From a virus, in IMG/VR virus record IMGVR_UViG_3300027974_000174, positions 1 through 22,296 of that record: a stretch of DNA of 22,296 bases; one strand, given 5' to 3'. The position numbers and the translations under genes are program-made. How positions within the stretch are numbered: position 1 is the stretch's first letter; each line of letters opens with the position of its first letter. This document shows, piece after piece, positions 16,165 to 22,069 of the stretch. The notes below the pieces were generated by a model, which was given only the letters and a program-made list of their open reading frames with translations, did not search any database and was not told the origin of the DNA.

Positions 16165-16929
16165 TTAAAATGGTAATGAACTCAATGGAGTTTGTTCTTG
16201 AAATTGACATTTACTGTTAAATAAATATTGACTATCTCCTTGATTCTCTACTTGTAGGGTAGCATCTGAAAAATCAGAAGTATAAGCTCTATATATAATA
16301 TCATAATTGCTGAATACATTATTCCCACCAACTAGAAGTTGTCCATAGCCCACTGGAACTGGCCCACCTTCTCCTACTGTATTAACTGGACCATTAAAAA
16401 GATAAGATACAGCTCCACCAGCTTGCCCTTGACCATCTATTGGATTAGTTTGTTGAGCGGTAAATGGAACACTTGGCGGTGGTTTAGAAAGTAGTTCGCT
16501 TGTTCCAGCTGCAATTAAACCTAATCCAGCAAAACCTAAAGATACTGCTGGTAAAAGAAATGGAGTAAATACTCCTAATGCTACAGCTCCAATTATAGCA
16601 CCTGCTCCTAGAGCAATTTTACCAAATCCACCAGAGCCTATAATAGATGGAACAATATCTATTGTTTTTATTTTATCTTTAATATTTAAGCAAAATTCAG
16701 AGTTTTTTAATTCATCTATATTTTTATAATCTGGAGTTTCATTGAAAAGATTATTTTGATCAACTAAAATTTCATATTCATATTCGTCCTTATAAGTTAT
16801 AAGCCATTGTCTTAATTTTTTAGTATTTATATCTATAGCGTGTAAAGCTTCTGAAACTGATGAAACATCTAATTCCCATGTTTCACCTAAATCTTGACCT
16901 AATTTACCATGTAAGTTTACTGTTATCAT
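16165..16929 (-). CDS. I: Tail assembly protein, lambda gpI-like
   Basis: 254 residues (lambda I is 223). Needed for assembly of the lambda tail tip; acts with K and J and is not known as a major virion component. The N-terminal 90 residues look like a ubiquitin-like beta-grasp fold (ITVNLHGKLGQDLGETWELD...SEALHAI). A hydrophobic Gly/Ala-rich segment at about 105-143 may insert in a membrane or be buried. The C-terminal part has the family signature SYLFNGPVNTVGEGGPVPVG (175-194) followed by YGQLLVGG. The ATG overlaps the TGA of the K homologue (ATGA), a coupling expected for the K-I pair. The order K-I-J matches lambda. Confidence 0.9.
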   Translation of the reverse strand: MITVNLHGKLGQDLGETWELDVSSVSEALHAIDINTKKLRQWLITYKDEYEYEILVDQNNLFNETPDYKNIDELKNSEFCLNIKDKIKTIDIVPSIIGSGGFGKIALGAGAIIGAVALGVFTPFLLPAVSLGFAGLGLIAAGTSELLSKPPPSVPFTAQQTNPIDGQGQAGGAVSYLFNGPVNTVGEGGPVPVGYGQLLVGGNNVFSNYDIIYRAYTSDFSDATLQVENQGDSQYLFNSKCQFQEQTPLSSLPF

Positions 16930-17648
16930 TTTTTAAACCTAAATATTGAATCTGTATGCCTTTTATAAAAATTACAATAATTTTCAATTTTTGAGAAACC
17001 AAACATCGGTTGATGTAATATCTTGTCATTTCCAAGATAAAGGGCGAAATGTTTTGGTTTATTTTCTCCAAAAGCATCGATTAGTAGTATATCATGCAAT
17101 TCCAAAGGGTTTTTATGATCTATAAGTTCAAAATTATTATTTGTATATAATTTATAAACTTCACTTTTAATATCCATTTGTTGCAATGATTTTGAATAAA
17201 ATTCTTGATTATATTTAAGTTCTATAGATTTTTCTTTTTTATAAAATTCTTCTATCAATTTAAAACAGTCATACTTTCCATGTTCATAAAATCTTCCGAT
17301 ATATTCTTTTTTAGTATTAACTGGTTCATATACTTTAATAATATCATTTTTTATACTATATAATATAATTGGTAAGTTGAGATTATCAGAGCAATTTGTA
17401 TCTGTTTCACTAAAATTTTCATTATCGTTCGTATGACTATGATAAATATAAAATATATTATAATTTTTTTTAATTTCTAAAAATCTTTTAGAAGAAATTT
17501 TAAAATGCTCTTTAGGATTATCTGAAATATTTTCGCATGGAATACATTCAAAATTCTTATTATTTTCTACTATAAATCCACAAGCTTCATTTGGATAATC
17601 TTTTAAAGATTGATTGCGGATAAAGTTTTTTAATTTTTTATCAATCAT
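16926..17648 (-). CDS. K: Tail tip peptidase/hydrolase, lambda gpK-like (JAB/MPN plus NlpC/P60)
   Basis: 240 residues from the ATG at 17648-17646, one base after the L stop (TAA-A-ATG). An in-frame ATG at 17690 would add 14 residues, but it lies inside L and has no ribosome-binding site. The N-terminal JAB/MPN domain has the full JAMM zinc motif: Glu21, His70-Ser-His72, Ser80 and Asp83 (HxH-x7-S-x2-D). The C-terminal NlpC/P60 domain has Cys128 in KYDCFKL, His200 in PKHFALYLG, and a following ILHQP. Both halves therefore look catalytically intact: an isopeptidase-like metalloprotease and a cell-wall or amide hydrolase, likely acting during tip assembly or envelope entry as in gpK-type proteins. 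Its stop overlaps the I start. Confidence 0.93.
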   Translation of the reverse strand: MIDKKLKNFIRNQSLKDYPNEACGFIVENNKNFECIPCENISDNPKEHFKISSKRFLEIKKNYNIFYIYHSHTNDNENFSETDTNCSDNLNLPIILYSIKNDIIKVYEPVNTKKEYIGRFYEHGKYDCFKLIEEFYKKEKSIELKYNQEFYSKSLQQMDIKSEVYKLYTNNNFELIDHKNPLELHDILLIDAFGENKPKHFALYLGNDKILHQPMFGFSKIENYCNFYKRHTDSIFRFKK

Positions 17649-17649
17649 T

Positions 17650-19017
17650 TTAATTTTGTTGGGGTTTATTTGTGCCTGGAAAACCACCAAACGGAAGAAA
17701 ACCGTTTAGATAATTTCCATCTTTGTCTTTTGGAATTCCATGGGCTCGTGGTGAAGAAGGATCTTCGCATCCAGGTCTTCTTGGAAAATAAACTGGAGAA
17801 CCATTAATTCCTGTTACCCAAAGAGATCTTGCTCCGCTAGCAACTATGCCTTCTATTCTTCTTCTAGTTTCATCAAAAGTTTCTCCACCTCTGTTAGTTG
17901 GCCAAATGACAGGTCTAAAAGCTGGATTTTTCAACCATCTTAATCTACATGCATTTAAACTTTTAGAGCAAGAATCTGATGCCCAATAAGTTGTATTAGG
18001 AGGAGCATTAAATTGATCTGCAGTATTATTATTTATACAAACATAATAAAATTTTAACCCTCTATTTTGAAGATAAACAAAATCACCAGAAACATAATTT
18101 GCACTTTCTAACCATACTCCAGAATTGCCAAGAGTACCAGTTAATCTAAATATAGCAGTATTTGTAGATGTTCCAGCTATTCCAGTAGCAAAAACTCCTC
18201 CAACAAATAATTGATCATTATCTGTAGCTACAGGAGGAGCTCTCAAAAGACCTTGAACACTAATAGGAGAATTAACTGTATTAGCGTAAATTCCACTATG
18301 CAAATAAGTTAATCTACTATCGTATTCATAAATACATCCTTCTCCTCTATATTGAAATGGACATTTTTTGGCATAAATTGTTCTAGCTGGAAGAGTTAAA
18401 TTTTCTATATCAAGAATTGTATTTAATTGATACTCAATTACATTGTTACTTTCTAGGGTTTTTCTATCTATATAATAAATATCTCTTGGTAATTCTACTT
18501 CATATAAACCAGTATTTGGATTATATGGATTATATCTACCAGAAAAATTTGCGCCATCTAGATATTTTAAGAATGTTTTGATTCTAGTAAATTTTGCACC
18601 AACGATGTCTCCTAAACTTTGCATTTGCATTCTAATATATCTATAAAAGGAATTAGAAGAATTATCTGGAGAAAGATTAGATATTGAAATTTTTGGAGTT
18701 GGTAATGTTCCTGCAGAAGAATATTCAAATCCTTCAGCAAAAATTGGAAATGGATAATAGAAATTATTTTGCCATTTTATTGTTCCATATGGATTATCTA
18801 CAATATTAAATACATTGTAATCATTATAAACTCTAAAAATACCATTATTAATTGGTTGTTGTCCATCGTAATTGTAATTGATCATTGTTGGAGCAATTTC
18901 TGACAAATCAATTTCGTATAAAATAACTTGTGTGGATGGAGTTAAAGAACTTATTTCAGTATTTAAGGATTGATTACCGCTTACTATTAAATTATAAACT
19001 TCAGATGATGTAGGCAT
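17650..19017 (-). CDS. L: Minor tail protein, lambda gpL-like, with Fe-S cysteines and a long insertion
   Basis: 455 residues, about twice lambda L (232). Joins the distal tube to the tip. The N-terminal 215 residues match the L-type domain (ILYEIDLSEIAP, ANFSGRYNPYNPN, LPRDIYYIDRKTLESNNVIE, EYQLNTILDIENLTLPARTI). The cysteines known to bind an Fe-S cluster in gpL are present as Cys219 and Cys228 (KCPFQYRGEGC) and Cys350 and Cys357 (DSCSKSLNAC), and the family ending FGGFPG is at 443-448. Two insertions are unusual: 120 residues between the second and third cysteines, containing a Trp/Tyr-rich module at 302-345, and 80 residues before FGGFPG. It starts 4 bases after the M stop. Confidence 0.92.
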   Translation of the reverse strand: MPTSSEVYNLIVSGNQSLNTEISSLTPSTQVILYEIDLSEIAPTMINYNYDGQQPINNGIFRVYNDYNVFNIVDNPYGTIKWQNNFYYPFPIFAEGFEYSSAGTLPTPKISISNLSPDNSSNSFYRYIRMQMQSLGDIVGAKFTRIKTFLKYLDGANFSGRYNPYNPNTGLYEVELPRDIYYIDRKTLESNNVIEYQLNTILDIENLTLPARTIYAKKCPFQYRGEGCIYEYDSRLTYLHSGIYANTVNSPISVQGLLRAPPVATDNDQLFVGGVFATGIAGTSTNTAIFRLTGTLGNSGVWLESANYVSGDFVYLQNRGLKFYYVCINNNTADQFNAPPNTTYWASDSCSKSLNACRLRWLKNPAFRPVIWPTNRGGETFDETRRRIEGIVASGARSLWVTGINGSPVYFPRRPGCEDPSSPRAHGIPKDKDGNYLNGFLPFGGFPGTNKPQQN

Positions 19018-19021
19018 AATT

Positions 19022-19564
19022 TTATGCTGGTACTTCTATGAATGTAGCTTCTATAGAGTAATTATTATAAGATATATAAGTTGGAGACCATTCTGGACAA
19101 ACAAATTCTGTATTTAAATTAGTATTTGATTTAGCGTATATAGTTGGAAGATTATAAATAAAAGCTTGTTGAGCATTTCTTGCGTTTAAGAAATGCAAAA
19201 TAGATACCGCTTCTATTTCACTTCTATTATCGAAATTTAAAGTTAATTCTATTAAATTATTATTTATTCCATCATTTACTCTTTGTTCGTATCCATTCCC
19301 AAATCTATTGATTTTAATTCTTGGTTTTAAATTTATTTTAGCATTGTATGATGGTTTCCACCAAAAATCAGGCACGAGAGTTCCATTTAAAGAAACATAT
19401 CCATCCCAAGACACTCCTAAATTAGAAGGCGTAATTGGATTATTTCCAATGTTAGAATCGATTACAGAATAATAATATCTACCGTCGCTACCTAGCGCTA
19501 TACTATACTTATTATAAGTAGTACTCCCGCTCCAAGCTGGAACTGTATCGTAAATACTTGCCAT
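19022..19564 (-). CDS. M: Minor tail protein, lambda gpM-like, with N-terminal aromatic module
   Basis: 180 residues (lambda M is 109). Distal tail protein that joins tube and tip. The C-terminal 115 residues carry the M family signature: FWWKP near 67-71, INRFGNGYEQRVNDGINN (FGNGYEQR at 88-95), a LTLNFDNRSEIEAVSILHFL helix, the QQAFIYNLP strand and EFVCPEWSPTY. The first 55 residues are extra and look like a short carbohydrate-binding repeat: Trp11, Tyr17, a DGRYYYS strand, two prolines (43 and 46) and Trp53. It is first in the minus-strand operon and has the best ribosome-binding site in the window (AGGAGG). Confidence 0.92.
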   Translation of the reverse strand: MASIYDTVPAWSGSTTYNKYSIALGSDGRYYYSVIDSNIGNNPITPSNLGVSWDGYVSLNGTLVPDFWWKPSYNAKINLKPRIKINRFGNGYEQRVNDGINNNLIELTLNFDNRSEIEAVSILHFLNARNAQQAFIYNLPTIYAKSNTNLNTEFVCPEWSPTYISYNNYSIEATFIEVPA

Positions 19565-19573
19565 ATACCTTTT

Positions 19574-19580
19574 ACCTCCT
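19574..19580 (-). promoter_or_regulatory. Strong ribosome-binding site for the M homologue
   Basis: AGGAGGT on the minus strand, 9 bases before the ATG at 19564. It is the only full AGGAGG start signal among the genes here and marks the head of the tail-tip operon. Confidence 0.85.
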
Positions 19581-19584
19581 ATAT

Positions 19585-19591
19585 TTTACAC
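19585..19591 (-). promoter_or_regulatory. GTGTAAA element facing the tail-tip operon
   Basis: On the minus strand AGTGTAAA precedes the ribosome-binding site by 5 bases, and it is the inverted partner of the + strand element at 19601. If it were a -10 element with a start 7 bases on, the transcript would cut into AGGAGG. A TATAAT on the minus strand at 19611-19606 is an alternative -10 that would keep the whole site, and the repeat could then be an operator. Confidence 0.3.
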
Positions 19592-19606
19592 TTAAAAGTA
19601 GTGTAA
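19586..19606. repeat. Perfect inverted repeat TTACACT-N7-AGTGTAA in the divergent intergenic region
   Basis: TTACACT (19586-19592) is the exact reverse complement of AGTGTAA (19600-19606), separated by 7 bases. The repeat is centred in the 51-bp gap between two divergent genes. Either two back-to-back promoter cores or a regulator-binding site would fit. Confidence 0.6.
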
Positions 19607-19607
19607 T
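19601..19607 (+). promoter_or_regulatory. GTGTAAT element upstream of the tube-like gene
   Basis: GTGTAAT starts 15 bp before the ATG at 19616, much closer than at the other copies. A start 7 to 9 bases downstream would fall on or next to the ATG, giving a leaderless message. This agrees with the absence of any Shine-Dalgarno here. Confidence 0.4.
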
Positions 19608-19615
19608 TATAGTTA

Positions 19616-20422
19616 ATGTTTAATGTATATACTATAGAAAATCAGAACTTTTATCTAAATGATTCTTTAGTAAGTGGGGTTCAAAATTTAGGAATTAGTT
19701 ATGATAATAATATAAATACTTCTTTGGCTATTGATGACTCTAACTTAAATTACTTTGTTTCTAAACCAGTTATAGCTAATATTGACTTAAGCTATTTATT
19801 GAGTTCTAATGATCGGTTTATTAACTATACTGGCTCTAGTTCGTTTAGCGGTAAAATAGAATATGGTAATAATTTTTTTACTTTTTCTAGCGGTTATTTA
19901 ACAAATTATTCTTTAAATTATAAATTAAATGACTATCCTCAAGTTAATGTTAAAAGTCTTATACTGGGTGAATTAGGTAATACAAATGGGACATTTAATT
20001 ATCAACCAAAAACGTTAAATAATTTCGATATTGGTGATAATTGTTATGTGGATTTAAATTTAACAGAAGCAAATAATAATAGATTAGATTCTTTTAATAT
20101 AAACATAGATATTCCAAGAGAAGGAGTTTATACTATTGGTAATTATTTACCAACAAATGTAGTTATAAAGTATCCTATTTCTATATCTTTGAATTTTTCA
20201 TTTTCTGCAAGTAATTATACTCAAGAAAAAGTCACAAATATATTAACAGGAATATCTCAAAGAAACTTAAATCTTTCTTTTAGAAAATATAATACCAATC
20301 AATCATTGTTATCATTTAATCTATCTAATTTAATAACAAATGAAACTCAGTTAAATTATAGTGTTTCTGATGATGCTAAATTAAATATTACCTTACAAAC
20401 CTTTATCTTAAGTGGCGTATAA
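19616..20422 (+). CDS. Tail tube-like protein (divergent relative of the major tail protein)
   Basis: 268 residues, beta-rich, Asn/Ser/Leu-rich, with no signal peptide. Three blocks align by eye with the major tail protein, in the same order. ANIDLSYLLSSNDRFINYTG (54-73) parallels VSLDFSYINSNLSNENILGF. SSGYLTNYS...YPQVNVKSL (91-115) parallels GNAFLTSYS...FPTTTINVEGL. LDSFNINIDIPREGVYTIGN (157-176) with the following YPISISLNFSFSA parallels IQSYTLSFDLGRTPIQRLGN with FPLTVTLSVDAQV. The tube protein's Gly/Ser-rich insertions are missing. It is probably a structural tail protein of tube fold, perhaps at the tube end or tip, given the adjacent divergent M-L-K-I-J block. There is no Shine-Dalgarno. 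The function is inferred. Confidence 0.75.
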   Translation: MFNVYTIENQNFYLNDSLVSGVQNLGISYDNNINTSLAIDDSNLNYFVSKPVIANIDLSYLLSSNDRFINYTGSSSFSGKIEYGNNFFTFSSGYLTNYSLNYKLNDYPQVNVKSLILGELGNTNGTFNYQPKTLNNFDIGDNCYVDLNLTEANNNRLDSFNINIDIPREGVYTIGNYLPTNVVIKYPISISLNFSFSASNYTQEKVTNILTGISQRNLNLSFRKYNTNQSLLSFNLSNLITNETQLNYSVSDDAKLNITLQTFILSGV

Positions 20423-20428
20423 AATTAA

Positions 20429-20457
20429 TTGAAATATATCATTGTATTAATTATAAT
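20429..20457 (+). promoter_or_regulatory. Sigma-70-like promoter TTGAAA-N17-TATAAT
   Basis: TTGAAA at 20429-20434 and TATAAT at 20452-20457 with exactly 17 bases between. The next gene's ATG (20464) begins 7 bases after the -10 element, so transcription would start at or beside the ATG. The -10 and -35 match is good, but AT-rich sequence produces such matches by chance. Confidence 0.5.
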
Positions 20458-20463
20458 AATAAT

Positions 20464-20925
20464 ATGACATTTCAAGAATTGCTTAATTCTCCAGTATTTT
20501 TTAGTACTTTCATTAAGAATGATACATTGTTTAATTCTTTAAAGGATAAATTTCCAGAAATTTTAGCTGATCTTACTAGTTCTAGAAATAATCCAAATTG
20601 CTCTTGTAAAGGTAGAGTAAAAGCTCATCTTCAAGGGAAAATCACTACTGAACAAGATTATTTCAATAATCTTATCAATAATGAAGAGGTTAAGAAATTA
20701 ACAGAAGAAATTAAAAAAACACAAATACCAATTAACCCAATCGAGAACCATATGCAAATGATGCAACAAAATATGTTTAGAAATAGTAGCGGAAGAATAT
20801 TTGAAATTGGTAAAACAGAAGAAGATTGGAAAAATCTTGCTAAGAAATTAAGTGAAGAAAAGATTAGTTTTAAATCATTTTCTGTAGTTGAAAAAGAAGA
20901 TAAATTAGTTGTTTATTTTATTTAA
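20464..20925 (+). CDS. Hypothetical protein with a CxC motif
   Basis: 153 residues, no membrane segment. The N-terminal helical part (MTFQELLNSPVFFSTFIKND) is followed by NNPNCSCKGRV with Cys46 and Cys48, a single CxC that could bind metal or form a redox pair but has no second cysteine pair. The middle is polar and Met/Gln-rich. The last 45 residues (GRIFEIGKTEEDWKNLAKKL, then two strands) look like a small alpha/beta unit. There is no Shine-Dalgarno; the promoter at 20429-20457 would give a nearly leaderless message. The stop is directly followed by the next ATG (TAA-ATG). Family and function are not recognised. Confidence 0.7.
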   Translation: MTFQELLNSPVFFSTFIKNDTLFNSLKDKFPEILADLTSSRNNPNCSCKGRVKAHLQGKITTEQDYFNNLINNEEVKKLTEEIKKTQIPINPIENHMQMMQQNMFRNSSGRIFEIGKTEEDWKNLAKKLSEEKISFKSFSVVEKEDKLVVYFI

Positions 20926-21222
20926 ATGTTTTATCAATTCTTAGCGTATTTGTTTGTTTGCTTGGGAGTAACTTATGCTTGGAGCGATACTGAAATTGCT
21001 AGACCTTTTAGAAATTTTATAGCTAAGATCCCTTATATTCACAAGCCCTTGCTTTGTCATGAATGCTCTAGCTTTTGGATATCCTTAGCTATTAGTTTTT
21101 TCGTTAATCCTTTTGATTTATTAACTTATTCTTATTTTAGCAATTTATTAAGTGCTTTTTGTGGATTTTTTATTAATCTTTACTTTGTTAGAAACCAATT
21201 AGTAAAGTACAAAGATTATTAA
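20926..21222 (+). CDS. Small membrane protein with CHECSSFW motif (DUF1360-like)
   Basis: 98 residues with three hydrophobic stretches: 2-19 (FYQFLAYLFVCLGVTYAW), about 50-62 around SFWISLAISFFV, and about 70-90 (YFSNLLSAFCGFFINLYFV). Between them lies the pattern I-x-PFR...LLCHECSSFW, which resembles the C-x2-C-x-x-FW signature of DUF1360-type membrane proteins found in bacteria and phages. It starts immediately after the previous stop, so translation is coupled. The role is unknown. It is small and membrane-bound like a holin, but it sits among structural genes rather than beside an endolysin, and the cysteine motif argues for something else. Confidence 0.75.
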   Translation: MFYQFLAYLFVCLGVTYAWSDTEIARPFRNFIAKIPYIHKPLLCHECSSFWISLAISFFVNPFDLLTYSYFSNLLSAFCGFFINLYFVRNQLVKYKDY

Positions 21223-21236
21223 TCTTTAATTTTTTT
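21211..21236 (+). terminator. AT-rich rho-independent terminator between convergent genes
   Basis: AAAGATT (21211-21217) pairs perfectly with AATCTTT (21221-21227) around a 3-base loop, followed by a run of seven T at 21230-21236. It overlaps the ends of both converging genes. The T tract serves the + strand only. The stem has a single G-C pair and is likely to be moderate in strength. Confidence 0.5.
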
Positions 21237-22043
21237 AATTCTATCTATCAGTTCGAATAACTTAACTTTAGGTATATCTGAGATAGAGTTTAAATTTTCT
21301 GCGTTATCAAATTTATCTTTGATTAATCTTTTCTTCAGGGTTTCAAAATTAACGTTCTTTTCTTTCATAACTTTTTCAAGTAGTGATTGAGGAGAGGTCG
21401 GATTTTCATTTACAGAAGAAGAATCATCAAGAAGTTTTGCGTCACCTAATTCCTCTTGAGAGACAATATTGATCTTTAAGAAATTACGAACACAGCGCAC
21501 AAACGCTCTATTCTCGGCGATTGCAGCTAAAAAGAATCTGGCGAAACTCTTTGTATTATTTACTGTAGCATCGGCAAGAGATTCAAAAACTACTTCTTTT
21601 CCACCAGTTTCATAATTTGGTAGCCAAGTAATCTTACAGCTTGTTGCAAAATAGGTTTCAGAAGCTGCTACTACTTTATATTCAACGCTTGTGTATCCGC
21701 GAATTTGAGCAAGTTCTTTAATCCCACCCAAAAGAATTAGTAAATCTTTATCTTGAAGTTTTGAAACATCTGTTTCTTGAGTCTTTTGTCTATTGGGGAC
21801 TAGATGTTCGATTTTAACCATTTTACGCCAATTAATAGTTCCATCATCATTAAATACATAGTTCAAGGTTTGATCTTCAATAAGACCATATTGATTTCTA
21901 GTCACTAGTTTTGGAGGAGTGACTTGAGATGTTGGGGTTGGAGTATTTTCAATTTGAATATCTAATCCTTTATTCACAACATTGAATAACTCTGAACTGC
22001 CAATTGAAACTGTATTTTCTTCTGATTTAATTTTAGGGCTCAT
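21219..22043 (-). CDS. Putative Rad52-like single-strand DNA annealing/binding protein
   Basis: 274 residues. After a polar 45-residue leader, the central domain (about 60-200) shows NWRKMVKIEHLVPN, LLILLGGIKELAQIRGYTSV, a beta section (EYKVVAASETYFATSCKITW), VVFESLADATVNN, and a long helix SFARFFLAAIAENRAFVRCV. This beta-beta-alpha order with an Arg-rich helix is reminiscent of Rad52/Erf-type phage annealing proteins. The C-terminal tail (about 219-274) ends in two helices (ISDIPKVKLFELIDRIKKIK), which such phage proteins often share. The identity is inferred from pattern, not from a search. The gene lacks a Shine-Dalgarno, has a TATAAT 18 bases upstream, and overlaps the stop of the convergent membrane-protein gene. 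Confidence 0.55.
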   Translation of the reverse strand: MSPKIKSEENTVSIGSSELFNVVNKGLDIQIENTPTPTSQVTPPKLVTRNQYGLIEDQTLNYVFNDDGTINWRKMVKIEHLVPNRQKTQETDVSKLQDKDLLILLGGIKELAQIRGYTSVEYKVVAASETYFATSCKITWLPNYETGGKEVVFESLADATVNNTKSFARFFLAAIAENRAFVRCVRNFLKINIVSQEELGDAKLLDDSSSVNENPTSPQSLLEKVMKEKNVNFETLKKRLIKDKFDNAENLNSISDIPKVKLFELIDRIKKIKD

Positions 22044-22061
22044 TTAGTAATGATACTATGG

Positions 22062-22067
22062 ATTATA
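22062..22067 (-). promoter_or_regulatory. TATAAT -10-like box upstream of the Rad52-like gene
   Basis: A minus-strand TATAAT lies 18 bases before the ATG at 22043, in the 26-bp gap after the upstream stop. No convincing -35 lies 16 to 18 bases further upstream, so support is weak. Confidence 0.25.
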
Positions 22068-22069
22068 GA

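Noticed and set aside
17649-17690. Longer K start at 17690 adding 14 residues
   Set aside because: It overlaps the L coding end by 41 bp, has no ribosome-binding site, and the extra residues precede the normal beginning of a JAB/MPN domain. The ATG one base after the L stop is more economical.
20926-21222. Holin assignment for the small membrane protein
   Set aside because: Size and hydrophobic segments fit loosely, but there is no adjacent endolysin and the CHECSSFW motif points to a DUF1360-like protein instead.
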